A stretch of 64,000 nt of DNA. Source: Thomasclavelia spiroformis DSM 1552 (GTDB lineage: Bacteria > Bacillota_I > Bacilli_A > Erysipelotrichales > Coprobacillaceae). Positions 45,490 to 55,025 of the stretch are shown here, in pieces; the stretch's first letter is position 1, and each line of letters opens with the position of its first letter. The notes below the pieces were generated by a model. That model was given only the letters and a program-made list of their open reading frames with translations. It was not told the origin of the DNA and searched no databases. Made by a program: the position numbers and the translations under genes. The stretch spans positions 1,798,001-1,862,000 of the forward strand of contig NZ_CP102275.1 in assembly GCF_025149465.1 (NCBI RefSeq). Direction: 5' to 3'.

Positions 45490-46401
45490 TTAAATCTTTA
45501 AAAAACGTCTAATTGAAACAAAACTTCCAACTAATCCTACACCAGCACCAAGAGCTACTAAGATTAATGAAAAATCTCGAATAAATGGCATAGGTTCTTT
45601 TAATGAAAGCATTGCCGACATAAACATTCCGCCAACATAATCATAAATCATCCCATATCCAAATACTAATACAATAACTGGAATTATTGCTCCAATAAGA
45701 CCAATTAACATCCCTTCAAGCATGAATGGAATACGAATATACCAGTTACTTGCTCCAACCATTCGCATAATACTAATTTCAGTTTGACGAGCAGTAATTG
45801 TGATTTTGATTGTATTAGCAATCATAAATAATGCAACAACAGCTAAGGCAACAACAAAAATGGTTCCACCAGTTCGAATTGTTTGCAATGTCTTAACCAT
45901 ATCTTGAGTTGATTCACCACCATAGTTAACAGTATTAACTCCTGTAATACTACTAATTTTATCAGAAATATTAGCTAATTTTGAAGCATCCTTAGCTTCA
46001 ACTTCATAGGCAGCACCTAATGGATTATCATCGCGATATGATTCAAATAAACGGGCTCCATCCTCACCTTGTTTATCAATTAACTTATCTAATTCTTCAT
46101 CTTTAGTAAAGAAAGTTACTTTTTCAACACCTTTAATATTCTTAATTTCATCACCAATAGCTTGCTCTCTTGCACTATCGATATCACGTTCTAATTTAAC
46201 ATAAATACGCACACCCTCTTCAATACTAGAGCTCATATCTTGAACATTTAAAGCAAGTATTCCAATTACTCCAATTAATAACAAAGTAATTGTAACTGCA
46301 AAAATTGAAGAAATTGACATTACACCATTTCGCCAAATATTTTGAAGAGCTGTTTTTAAATGTTTCGGAAGATTTTTTACACAACTAATTAACTCATTCA
46401 T
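45490..46401 (-). CDS. ftsX: Cell-division ABC transporter permease FtsX
   Basis: Membrane partner of FtsE; activates cell-wall hydrolases at division. 303 residues: a short cytoplasmic N-terminus, helix 1 (VTITLLLIGVIGILALNV), an extracellular domain of about 120 residues (KLERDIDSAREQ...), then three helices with IVVALAVVALFMIANTIKIT, ISIMRMVGASNWYIRIPFMLEG (the RMVGAS coupling motif) and the C-terminal segment. The topology matches FtsX. Overlaps ftsE by one base. Confidence 0.95.
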   Translation of the reverse strand: MNELISCVKNLPKHLKTALQNIWRNGVMSISSIFAVTITLLLIGVIGILALNVQDMSSSIEEGVRIYVKLERDIDSAREQAIGDEIKNIKGVEKVTFFTKDEELDKLIDKQGEDGARLFESYRDDNPLGAAYEVEAKDASKLANISDKISSITGVNTVNYGGESTQDMVKTLQTIRTGGTIFVVALAVVALFMIANTIKITITARQTEISIMRMVGASNWYIRIPFMLEGMLIGLIGAIIPVIVLVFGYGMIYDYVGGMFMSAMLSLKEPMPFIRDFSLILVALGAGVGLVGSFVSIRRFLKI

Positions 46402-47084
46402 TAAATTTCATAACCTCCCAAACTAGTATCAGCATTAACACATCCATCTTCAATTAAAATAGTTCTTTTCTTATGTTCTTGTACTATTTTACTATCATGA
46501 GTAACTACTAATACTGTAGTATTTTGTTTTTCATTAATTCGTTCAAGTAAACTGATGATTTCCTTTGATGTTTCAGGATCTAAATTTCCTGTTGGTTCAT
46601 CAGCAATCAATACTTTAGGTCTATTTACGATAGCTCTTGCAATAGCAACACGTTGCTGTTGTCCGCCTGATAATTCATGTGGAAAAGAATTTACTTTATC
46701 TTCAAGTCCAACTAATTCTAAAGTAGCTCTTACTCTACGACGAATTTCTACTCTAGGTGTATCAATTACTTCCAATGCAAAAGCAACATTTTCAAAAACA
46801 GTTTTTTTAGGTAATAGTCTAAAATTTTGGAATACTACCCCAATATTACGACGGAAATATGGTACTTTACTATTTTTTATTTTAGATACATCTTGACCAA
46901 CTACCTCAACTTTTCCTGTAGTTGCCTTTTCTTCTCGATACAATAATTTAATAAAAGTTGATTTTCCTGCACCTGTACTTCCGATAACATACACAAATTC
47001 GCCTGGTTCAATTGTAAGATTCATATTATTTAATGCTCTTACTCCAGTTTTATATATTTTTGTTACATTCGTAAGTTTTATCAT
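46401..47084 (-). CDS. ftsE: Cell-division ATP-binding protein FtsE
   Basis: ATPase of the FtsEX complex. 227 residues: Walker A GSTGAGKST (36-44), Q-loop GVVFQNFRLLP, signature LSGGQQQR, Walker B VLIADEPTGNLD and H-loop VTHD. The YKTGVRALNNMNLTI N-terminus is typical. First gene of the ftsE-ftsX pair. Confidence 0.96.
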   Translation of the reverse strand: MIKLTNVTKIYKTGVRALNNMNLTIEPGEFVYVIGSTGAGKSTFIKLLYREEKATTGKVEVVGQDVSKIKNSKVPYFRRNIGVVFQNFRLLPKKTVFENVAFALEVIDTPRVEIRRRVRATLELVGLEDKVNSFPHELSGGQQQRVAIARAIVNRPKVLIADEPTGNLDPETSKEIISLLERINEKQNTTVLVVTHDSKIVQEHKKRTILIEDGCVNADTSLGGYEI

Positions 47085-47262
47085 ATATTTTGCCGTTCTT
47101 TCGACTGTCTCCTTTCCTATCTATCTAAAGCATTATACTCAAAGTATGTTAATACTTCGTGAACCATTATAGCATATTTTATCGAATAAAGGGGACAAAT
47201 CTCAATATTTTTATGCTACAATAAAATTAAATAAAAAAATATAAAGAGAAAGGAGTAAAAAT

Positions 47263-47457
47263 ATGACAGAAAAAAACTGTCCAGTCTGCAACCACATTTT
47301 AAAAGATAATTGCTTTATTAAAGATAGTGGTGTTGCATCCTTAAGTTATTTAGAATTAATCATTAAAGATGATAACTTAAAAAAAACAACTCATGAATTA
47401 AAATGCCGCTATTGCCCTAATTGTGGTCACGTAGAATTATATATTGACTTAAAATAA
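47263..47457 (+). CDS. Small zinc-ribbon protein
   Basis: 64 residues with two CxxC pairs, CPVC near the N-terminus and CPNC (within YCPNCGHVELYI) near the C-terminus, a nucleic-acid- or protein-binding zinc ribbon. No larger domain. AAAGGAG lies before the ATG. The function is unknown. Convergent with the YitT gene. Confidence 0.75.
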   Translation: MTEKNCPVCNHILKDNCFIKDSGVASLSYLELIIKDDNLKKTTHELKCRYCPNCGHVELYIDLK

Positions 47458-47462
47458 TAAAT

Positions 47463-47501
47463 AAAAAACAGAGTTTCAATTATGAAAATCTCTGTTTTTT
47501 T
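47463..47501. terminator. Bidirectional terminator between the zinc-ribbon and YitT genes
   Basis: AAAAAACAGAG pairs with CTCTGTTTTTT, with an inner TTTC/GAAA stem. It lies at the end of both convergent genes and overlaps the YitT stop codon. Confidence 0.8.
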
Positions 47502-48357
47502 GTAATTCAACAGATGGCAATGTAAACCCTCTTCCTTTAACACTATGTGTTTCATTACTAATAATAAATGCAGTAGGGTCGATTTCTAAAATCATATCAT
47601 TTAGTAAATGTAATTCACGTTTTGAAACAACAGCCATGACTGCAAGTTGTTTATCTTGATAATATCCAGTAGTAACATTTAATAACGTACATCCACGGTT
47701 AATATCATCAAATATTATTTTGCGAATTTCCTGCCACTTTGGTGAAATAACAAGTACCTGTATTTTCGTTTCACCAAGAATAATTACTTTATCTACTACA
47801 ATCGTAGTAATAATTACAACCGTTATCCCATATAAAACTGCTTCAATCGTAATTGGACAAAAAATAACTTGCAATAATAATATTCCACAATCAAATATAT
47901 TAATTAACCAAGCGACTGAGATCCCCGTTTTTTTATTCACTAATAAAGGGGGAATATCCATACCTCCAGTACTAGCACCAACTCTTAAAACCAAACCTAA
48001 ACCTAATCCAATACATAAACCACCATATAACGCTGAAAGTAAAATATCATTAGTGATATTTGCAAGCTGGGGAATTCTTTCAAATAAAGCAATAAATGTT
48101 GGATATAAAAATGTACTCAATAAAGTGCCAAAAGCAAATTTTTTTCCTAAAAAAATGAAACCAATAACAAACATAATAAAATTTATCACATACACAGTAT
48201 ATGAAATATTAATACCAGTTATTGATTTAACTGCGATTCCAATCCCTGATGCACCGCCACTAATTAACCCCACTGGAGTAACAAAGGCACATAATCCAAA
48301 TGCTAAAATTAAATTACCTATAATAATCATTATTGTTTCATAAACGCGCTTTTTCAT
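47476..48357 (-). CDS. YitT family membrane protein (DUF161 + DUF2179)
   Basis: 293 residues. Five to six hydrophobic helices (MIIIGNLILAFGLCAFV, with PVGLISGGASGIG; LGLVLRVGASTGGMDI) followed by a cytoplasmic DUF2179 domain (ILGETKIQVLVIS, RGCTLLNVTTGYYQDKQ, VVSKRELHLL, DPTAFIISNETHSVKGRGF). This is the standard YitT architecture; the function is not established in general. It starts only 1 base after prfB and may share its transcript. Confidence 0.93.
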   Translation of the reverse strand: MKKRVYETIMIIIGNLILAFGLCAFVTPVGLISGGASGIGIAVKSITGINISYTVYVINFIMFVIGFIFLGKKFAFGTLLSTFLYPTFIALFERIPQLANITNDILLSALYGGLCIGLGLGLVLRVGASTGGMDIPPLLVNKKTGISVAWLINIFDCGILLLQVIFCPITIEAVLYGITVVIITTIVVDKVIILGETKIQVLVISPKWQEIRKIIFDDINRGCTLLNVTTGYYQDKQLAVMAVVSKRELHLLNDMILEIDPTAFIISNETHSVKGRGFTLPSVELQKNRDFHN

Positions 48358-48358
48358 A

Positions 48359-49462
48359 CTATCCTCCTATTGTACTTTTTAAATAGGCATATATAAATCC
48401 ATCAAGATCCCCATCTAAAACAGCTTTAGGATTACTAGATTCATAATTACTACGATTATCTTTTACTAATGAATATGGATGCAAAACATACGAACGAATT
48501 TGAGAACCCCAAGCTATTTCTTTTTGTTCCCCTTTTAACTCTTTTAATTCACTTGCCTGTTTTTCTAACATTAATTGATAAAGTTTACTTTTAAGCATAA
48601 TCATTGCTTGTTCACGATTTTTGATCTGGCTACGCTGACTTTGACAAGTTACAACAATATTAGTAGGAATATGTGTAATTCTAACTGCTGAATCAGTTTT
48701 ATTAATATGTTGACCACCTGCACCACTAGCACGATAGGTATCAATTTTCAAATCCTCATTTTTTATATCTATCTCAATTTCATTATTAAACTCAGGCATT
48801 ACATCAACTGATGCAAATGAGGTATGTCGACGTTTAGCAGAATCAAATGGTGATAATCGAACTAATCGATGAACACCTTTTTCAGCTTTTAAATGACCAT
48901 ATACATCTTCCCCTTTAATAAGCATTGTAACCGACTTAATCCCAGCAACATCACCATCAAGATAATCAAGCACTTCAACTTTCCAATCTTTTCTTGAGGC
49001 ATAACGTTGATACATTCTAAATAACATCTCTGCCCAATCTTGACTTTCTGTTCCTCCAGCTCCAGGATGAATTTCAACAATCGCATTTAAATTATCATGT
49101 TCACCAGATAAAAGCATCATCTTTTCAAATTTATCTAAATCTTCTTGAAACTTAAGATAATCACTTTCAAGTATTTCCAAAAATTCTACTTCTTCACTAC
49201 TTTTTACTAATTCATATGTTTCATCAAGATTATTTAATGTTGTAGCTAAAACATCATATTGATCAACGATTTTTTTCATTTTATTTAATTTATCATAAGT
49301 AATTTTAGCTTTATTTGTATCATCCCAAAAATTATCCTGTTCAGTAACAATTGTAAGTCCTTCTATTTCTCTACGGTAGCTTTCAATATCAATTGAACGA
49401 TAAAACTCTTCTATTAATAAATGGGCTTTATTAAGCCCATTTTTAATCTCATATAATTCCAT
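48359..49462 (-). CDS. prfB: Peptide chain release factor 2, without programmed frameshift
   Basis: Terminates translation at UGA and UAA. 367 residues in one uninterrupted frame. The tripeptide anticodon region is not SPF alone but the SPF motif of RF2 is present in LVRLSPFDSAKRRHTSFASV, and the catalytic GGQ lies in RASGAGGQHINKTDSAVRI. The N-terminus ELYEIKNGLNKAHLLIEE matches RF2 start regions, yet there is no in-frame UGA or CTTTGA slip site near codon 25, so the classic autoregulatory frameshift is absent. The start overlaps the secA stop by one base. Confidence 0.96.
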   Translation of the reverse strand: MELYEIKNGLNKAHLLIEEFYRSIDIESYRREIEGLTIVTEQDNFWDDTNKAKITYDKLNKMKKIVDQYDVLATTLNNLDETYELVKSSEEVEFLEILESDYLKFQEDLDKFEKMMLLSGEHDNLNAIVEIHPGAGGTESQDWAEMLFRMYQRYASRKDWKVEVLDYLDGDVAGIKSVTMLIKGEDVYGHLKAEKGVHRLVRLSPFDSAKRRHTSFASVDVMPEFNNEIEIDIKNEDLKIDTYRASGAGGQHINKTDSAVRITHIPTNIVVTCQSQRSQIKNREQAMIMLKSKLYQLMLEKQASELKELKGEQKEIAWGSQIRSYVLHPYSLVKDNRSNYESSNPKAVLDGDLDGFIYAYLKSTIGG

Positions 49463-52095
49463 TATTTAAAAGTAAGTTCCATCTTTAAATGTGGGATAGC
49501 TTGTTCAATTTCACTACCTGGACGAATACCCATATGAATAATATTACGAGAAATAGTATCTGCAATTGTCATAGTCATCTGTTCAAACATATAGAATGCT
49601 TCTTCGGTATATTCTGCTAATGGATCTTTCTGAGCATAAGCTCTTAAGTAAATACCGTTACGCAATTTAGTCATAGCATCAATATGATTAATCCATGTAT
49701 AATCAATTACTCCTAAAAGAACACTTCTTTCATATTGTAATCTTCTTTCTGGTTCTAACTCTGTATTAAAACGACTATTATATTGATTATATACCAATTC
49801 AGTAAGTGTATCAATTAATTTTTTAGGATCATGCACTAATGCTTCACAATTAGTAGCATTAATTTCTACCAATAACATATAGTTTTTGGCAACAAAATCA
49901 ACAACTCCCTCAACATCAATCACATCATGTTTACCATCATTTTTAGTAAAATGTTTTACAGTCATTTCAATTGCTTGATTAAACATTCCCTTAATAATAT
50001 CATCCAAACTTTGTTCAGACATAATATCATCACGTTCTTTATACATAATTTCACGTTGTTGACGCATTACATCATCATATTCAAGAATATGTTTACGAGA
50101 ATCAAAGTTTTGACCTTCTACACGTTTTTGAGCACTTTCAATAGCTTTTGTAACAACTTTATTTTCAATTGCCTGATCATCTTCTAAATATTCTGTAAAT
50201 GATTTTAATCTTTCACCTGCAAAACGTTCCATCAATTCATCTTCAAAAGATACATAGAACACTGAATATCCTGGATCTCCTTGACGACCAGAACGTCCTC
50301 TCAACTGATTGTCAATACGTCTAGATTCATGACGTTCAGAACCAATAACAGCTAAACCACCAATTTCAGCAACACCTTTACCTAATTTGATGTCAGTACC
50401 ACGACCAGCCATGTTAGTTGCAATCGTAACAGCTCCACGTTGACCAGCTCTTTCAATAATTTCAGCTTCTTTAGCATGGTTTTTAGCGTTTAATACGTTA
50501 TGTTTAATTTTGCGACGATCTAACATTCTTGATAACACTTCTGATGTTTCTACAGAAACTGTACCAATCAAAATAGGTTGACCATATGCATTACGAGCAA
50601 CAACTTCATCACATAACGCTTTAAATTTATTAACTTTTGTTGAATAGATTTTATCATTACGATCATCACGAATAACTGGTTTATTAGTTGGAATTTCAAT
50701 AACACGCATGTTATAAATCAATCTAAATTCTTCTGCTTCTGTTTTTGCAGTACCAGTCATCCCTGCTAATTTATTAAATAATCTAAAGAAATTTTGATAT
50801 GTAATTGTAGCACGTGTCTCAGTTTCTTCTTTAATTGGTACCCCTTCTTTAGCTTCAATAGCTTGATGTAAACCATCAGAATAAGCACGTCCTGGCATTA
50901 CACGTCCAGTAAATTGATCAATAATCATAATTTTAGCATTTCTAATATCACGACTACCATCTTCAGTAGCAATCATATATTCGACATCACGAGTCATTGC
51001 ATAGTTAGCTTTTAATGCTTGATTAATATGATGAACTAATGATGTATGTTGTGGATCATATAAGTTTGAAATTTTAAATCCTTTTTCAGCTTTTGTAATC
51101 CCTTGAGCTGTTAAAGCAACAGTTTTACTTTCGATATCAACTTCATAATCTTCATCAGCCTTTAATGATTTAACAAAACGATCTGCTTGTAAATATAAAG
51201 CAGCAGTATTTTTACGTCCACCAGAAATAATTAATGGTGTTCTAGATTCATCAATTAAAATAGAATCAACTTCGTCAATTAAAGCATAATTTAAACCATG
51301 AACTAATACTTTATCTTCTAATTTAGTCACCATATTATCTCTTAAATAATCAAATCCAAGTTCAGCATTAGTTGTATAAGTAACATCACAACCATGAGCT
51401 TCTTGTTTTTGTGCTGGTGTAAGTTCACGTTTATTTAAACCAACTGTAAGCCCCAAAAAGTTAAATACCTGACCATTATTAGCAGCATCACGTCCTGCTA
51501 AATAGTCATTTACAGTAACTACATGTACCCCTTTTCCTGTTAAAGCGTTTAAATAAACTGGGAAAATAGATGTTAACGTTTTCCCTTCACCTGTTTTCAT
51601 TTCTGCAATATCACCTTCGTGTAAAGTAATACCACCCATTAACTGTACTTTAAATGCTTTTAATCCTAATTTACGATACGCAGCTTCTCTAACTACTGCA
51701 AAAGCATCAATAATAATATCATCTAATGTTTTTCCATTAGCTAAGGCTTCTTTGAATTCATTTGTTTTATTAGCTAATTGTTCATCTGTTAAAGATTCAT
51801 AAGTTGACTCTAAGGCAATAATTTGATCTGCCATTTTATCAAGCTTTTTTAATTGTTTATTTTCATCATCAAAGATTCCTTTAATTTTTCCAATTAAACT
51901 TTTTTTAGTTGAATGTGGTGTTGTACTAAAAGGAATAACATTTCCATCATATACCCCTTGGAAATCTTCTACCTTAATATCTTCACCAGTTTGGTCTTGT
52001 AAATCAACAATATTATTTACTGCTTCAGGATTAAGACCTTCTTTTTCATTCTTCTTTTTTATTTCTTTTCTAATTTCTTCTTTTCTACTTGCCAT
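49462..52095 (-). CDS. secA: Preprotein translocase ATPase SecA, with N-terminal extension
   Basis: Drives secretion through SecYEG. 877 residues: DEAD motor (MKTGEGKTLTS Walker A near residue 166; DEVDSILIDE near 273), preprotein cross-linking domain, NBD2 with TNMAGRGTDIKLG and DNQLRGRSGRQGDPG, and helical scaffold. Two features differ from the norm: about 64 extra charged residues at the N-terminus before the usual FDDENKQLKKL start, and a C-terminus that ends at LKMELTFK without the Cys-rich zinc finger. The GAGGAG site supports the long start. Overlaps prfB by one base. Confidence 0.95.
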   Translation of the reverse strand: MASRKEEIRKEIKKKNEKEGLNPEAVNNIVDLQDQTGEDIKVEDFQGVYDGNVIPFSTTPHSTKKSLIGKIKGIFDDENKQLKKLDKMADQIIALESTYESLTDEQLANKTNEFKEALANGKTLDDIIIDAFAVVREAAYRKLGLKAFKVQLMGGITLHEGDIAEMKTGEGKTLTSIFPVYLNALTGKGVHVVTVNDYLAGRDAANNGQVFNFLGLTVGLNKRELTPAQKQEAHGCDVTYTTNAELGFDYLRDNMVTKLEDKVLVHGLNYALIDEVDSILIDESRTPLIISGGRKNTAALYLQADRFVKSLKADEDYEVDIESKTVALTAQGITKAEKGFKISNLYDPQHTSLVHHINQALKANYAMTRDVEYMIATEDGSRDIRNAKIMIIDQFTGRVMPGRAYSDGLHQAIEAKEGVPIKEETETRATITYQNFFRLFNKLAGMTGTAKTEAEEFRLIYNMRVIEIPTNKPVIRDDRNDKIYSTKVNKFKALCDEVVARNAYGQPILIGTVSVETSEVLSRMLDRRKIKHNVLNAKNHAKEAEIIERAGQRGAVTIATNMAGRGTDIKLGKGVAEIGGLAVIGSERHESRRIDNQLRGRSGRQGDPGYSVFYVSFEDELMERFAGERLKSFTEYLEDDQAIENKVVTKAIESAQKRVEGQNFDSRKHILEYDDVMRQQREIMYKERDDIMSEQSLDDIIKGMFNQAIEMTVKHFTKNDGKHDVIDVEGVVDFVAKNYMLLVEINATNCEALVHDPKKLIDTLTELVYNQYNSRFNTELEPERRLQYERSVLLGVIDYTWINHIDAMTKLRNGIYLRAYAQKDPLAEYTEEAFYMFEQMTMTIADTISRNIIHMGIRPGSEIEQAIPHLKMELTFK

Positions 52096-52506
52096 GAAAT
52101 ACGCTCCTCTTTTATAGCTTTAGTCTAAGATATTATAACATTTTATAAATGTATTTAAAAGCCCAAATTATGTTACTTTCATAATTCTAAATACCTCTTC
52201 TTTTATCCAAAAATAAAAAATAAACTTCCAAATTAATTTAATAATTTTATTTGTTATATAAGAGCATTTAAAATTAATTAAATTTATATGATTAAATGAG
52301 CACTATTTAAATTCATCATCTAATTAAATAAATTTATCACCATCAAATATTAAAACACTTTTTTTACTTAATTTAAAGATAAATTTTATAAATAAATAGT
52401 AAAAACTATATAAAGAATACATATTTCAAAAGACATTTTATTAAAAAAAAACATTTAGCTATATCTTTTATTGTTTTAATTTCACTATAAATTAACATTT
52501 ATTAGT
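52096..52506 (-). other. AT-rich region without recognisable gene
   Basis: A 411-base stretch between the secA start and the PHP-domain gene. No frame with gene-like features, no tRNA, no convincing strong hairpin. The part near 52096-52145 must hold the secA promoter; TATAAT occurs there on the minus strand without a good -35 partner. Otherwise nothing was identified. Confidence 0.6.
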
Positions 52507-53238
52507 CTACAAAATACTTTTATGTGAACTTATTCTAATAAACTTTTTCAACTTATCAATATCATTATTTAATATCAATTTTTCATCTATTTTCAACTTT
52601 TCCAACAATTCATAAGCTAAATCAAATTTTCCAACCCAACTTGGATCATGAGCATCTGAACTTATTATTATAGGAACTTGATATTCCTGACAAAGACTTA
52701 ACATTTTTTCATAATTACTATAACAATTAAGCCTATATTTTTTCTTCACTAATGAGCTATTATTTACCTCTAAAGCTACATGATATTGTTTTGCAGCTTG
52801 CACCAATCTAATATAGTCTAATGGCGTATGATCATCATCAGGATGAGAAACAAAAAATACTTTTTCATTTTTCATACATTCAATAATATTATCTGTATTC
52901 TTATCTATTCCCTCATCTTTATAACACTGTCTATGAATACCTACGATTGCATAATCTAAATAATCTATATAATCTTGTTCAAGAGAAAGTCTCCCTCCAT
53001 TTAATACATTAATTTCACATCCATGAATAACTTCTATTCCATCAATTATTTTGGTAATAACTTCTAAATTAGAATAATAAAATGGATTTACTGTACCAGG
53101 TATACCAGGTCCATGTTCACTTATCCCGATTAAATATAAATTTTGTTTTTTTGCTGATAATACCATTTCTCTAATTGTACCATATGCATGTCCACTAACA
53201 ATAGTATGCATATGAATATCCGCAACTATTTTTTTCAT
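52507..53238 (-). CDS. PHP-domain phosphatase (YcdX-like)
   Basis: 243 residues from MKKIVADIHMHT. The polymerase and histidinol phosphatase domain: DIHMHTIVSGHAYGT (HxH metal pair), IGISEHGPGIPG, VIHGCEINVLN, VFFVSHPDDDH, ALEVNNSSL, and SSDAHDPSWVGKF (DAH). These give the nine-ligand trinuclear site. The layout favours YcdX-type phosphatases over histidinol phosphatase. The start chosen follows AAAGGAG; the frame opens 6 codons earlier. Confidence 0.88.
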   Translation of the reverse strand: MKKIVADIHMHTIVSGHAYGTIREMVLSAKKQNLYLIGISEHGPGIPGTVNPFYYSNLEVITKIIDGIEVIHGCEINVLNGGRLSLEQDYIDYLDYAIVGIHRQCYKDEGIDKNTDNIIECMKNEKVFFVSHPDDDHTPLDYIRLVQAAKQYHVALEVNNSSLVKKKYRLNCYSNYEKMLSLCQEYQVPIIISSDAHDPSWVGKFDLAYELLEKLKIDEKLILNNDIDKLKKFIRISSHKSIL

Positions 53239-53404
53239 TAATAAAACTCCTTTCATAAATTAAAATTTATTGATTTTTTCAAAATAATTATATCATCAAT
53301 AAATATTACAATCATTGTTTTAAAAAAATATTTTTATAATATTGATTATCCTGCAAATATATTTTACCAAATAAATATAATGATATCTTATAATGTATTT
53401 TTTC

Positions 53405-53441
53405 AAAAAAAAAGAAGGTTTAATTTTTATTAAACACTTCT
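53405..53441 (-). terminator. Terminator of the cold-shock gene
   Basis: AGAAGTGTTTAAT pairs with ATTAAACCTTCT with small mismatches, followed on the minus strand by TTTTTTTTGAAAAAA. Confidence 0.75.
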
Positions 53442-53452
53442 ATTGCATGTTT

Positions 53453-53650
53453 TTATATTTTAACAACATGCTTGGCTTGCATACCACGTTCACTTTGATA
53501 AAGATCAAATTCAACTAATTCGCCTTCGTTTAATGTCTTATATCCATCTTGTTCAATTTGACTATAATGAACAAAAACATCTTTTCCCTCACCACGATCA
53601 ATGAATCCAAAACCTTTTTCAGCATTAAACCATTTTACTTTTCCTTGCAT
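53453..53650 (-). CDS. Cold-shock protein (CspA family)
   Basis: 65 residues, single cold-shock domain: RNP1 KGFGFI and RNP2 VFVHY, opening [15 protein letters not shown]. An RNA chaperone and single-strand binder. AAAGGGGTGAATTAA precedes the ATG. It is a lone gene with its own terminator. Confidence 0.96.
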   Translation of the reverse strand: MQGKVKWFNAEKGFGFIDRGEGKDVFVHYSQIEQDGYKTLNEGELVEFDLYQSERGMQAKHVVKI

Positions 53651-53918
53651 TTAATTCACCCCTTTAACAATGGTCAATGTTAGTATATTACACATTAGTT
53701 CAAAGATAAAATCATTTCACACGACAAATTTTGCATCTTTAAAAATGATGTCGATATATCTCTAAACAAATGTCTAAAAACCAAAAAAAATATCAAATAA
53801 AAGCCTTTTTTATCAATTAATAGCTAAACAATTTTGAAATTAAACCAAGAAAAATTAAACATAAACTTAAGATAAAATATTGGCTAATATACGCTATAAT
53901 ATAAGCGGGTGATAAAAG

Positions 53919-55025
53919 ATGATATGTCCACGTTGTAAGAATCAAGATCCAAAATATTTTTATACTTTTAATAACACTTCTTATTGTCGTAAATGTATTC
54001 ATATCGGTTTAGCAAATGAAACAATTTCAAATACTGTTAAAAAAGTAAACTTGAATGCTGACTTTAAATTAGATTATCAGTTAACTCCCCTTCAAGAAAA
54101 ATTATCAAACGAATTATTGAATCGCTACAAAAAACACCAAAATACAATTTTAAAAGCCGTATGCGGAGCTGGTAAAACCGAGATAACTTATGCATTAATT
54201 AAATATGCTTTAAACTCTGGTCATAACGTTTGTTTTACCACACCTCGAAAAGAATTAGTAATTGAACTTGCAAAAAGATTTGAAAGTCAATTTACTAATG
54301 TAACAATTACTTGTGTTTATGGTGGTCATACAACAAAAACTGATGGTCAATTTATTATTTGTACAACCCATCAATTATATAGATATCCAAATTTCTTCGA
54401 TTTATTAATATTAGATGAATACGATGCTTTCCCTTATGCAAATAATGAAGTCTTAAAAGCATTTTTAAAAAACAGTATCAAAGGTAATTACGTCTATATG
54501 TCTGCTACGTTATTAAAAACACCTGATTTATCAATGACAAAACGATATCACGGATATCCACTAGATATTCCTAAATGTTATATATCAAATACATTATTAA
54601 TGTACATTATCGCAGTTAAACTGATCTTAAAATTCAAAAAAGAAAACAAACCAGTTTTAATCTTTGTACCAACAATAAAGCTAACAAACACAGCTTATCG
54701 ATATTTCAGCGTTCTAGGAATCAAAACTAAACCCGTAAGTTCTAGAACCAAAAACATTCACATGTTAATAAATGATCTAAAATCAGGTAAACTAGATGCT
54801 CTTATCACTACAACAATTTTAGAAAGAGGCATTACTATTAGCAACATACAAGTAATTATACTCTATGGTGATAATCGTATTTATGAAACAGCAACATTGA
54901 TTCAAATATGTGGAAGAGTCGGGAGAAAAGCTAATTTTCCTACTGGATCAATTAGCATCTTTACTCCATATAAAACTAAGGCGATTAAAGAATGTATCGA
55001 AACAATCAAAAAAGACAATGTTTGA
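53919..55025 (+). CDS. comFA: ComFA, competence DNA-uptake ATPase
   Basis: Pulls transforming DNA across the membrane. 368 residues: N-terminal zinc finger C3-x2-C6 and C23-x2-C26, then an SF2 helicase with CGAGKT (83-87), LLILDEYDAFPY (DEYD in place of DEAD), VYMSATLL, and LERGITI and QICGRVGRKANFPTG in the second RecA domain. Shorter than the Bacillus protein (about 460), but all motifs are visible. Overlaps comFC by 34 bases. Confidence 0.92.
   Translation: MICPRCKNQDPKYFYTFNNTSYCRKCIHIGLANETISNTVKKVNLNADFKLDYQLTPLQEKLSNELLNRYKKHQNTILKAVCGAGKTEITYALIKYALNSGHNVCFTTPRKELVIELAKRFESQFTNVTITCVYGGHTTKTDGQFIICTTHQLYRYPNFFDLLILDEYDAFPYANNEVLKAFLKNSIKGNYVYMSATLLKTPDLSMTKRYHGYPLDIPKCYISNTLLMYIIAVKLILKFKKENKPVLIFVPTIKLTNTAYRYFSVLGIKTKPVSSRTKNIHMLINDLKSGKLDALITTTILERGITISNIQVIILYGDNRIYETATLIQICGRVGRKANFPTGSISIFTPYKTKAIKECIETIKKDNV

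Noticed and set aside
47720-48343. A 207-codon open frame opposite the YitT gene
   Set aside because: It is exactly antisense to a clear membrane protein gene, has no ribosome site, and its amino-acid composition (many Ile, Pro and Thr) is that of a shadow frame.
48359-49462. Programmed +1 frameshift in prfB
   Set aside because: Looked for CTTTGA and an internal UGA near codon 25; none is present, and the protein is one continuous frame.
49927-50187. An 86-codon open frame opposite secA
   Set aside because: Antisense to secA, no ribosome site, no recognisable protein features.
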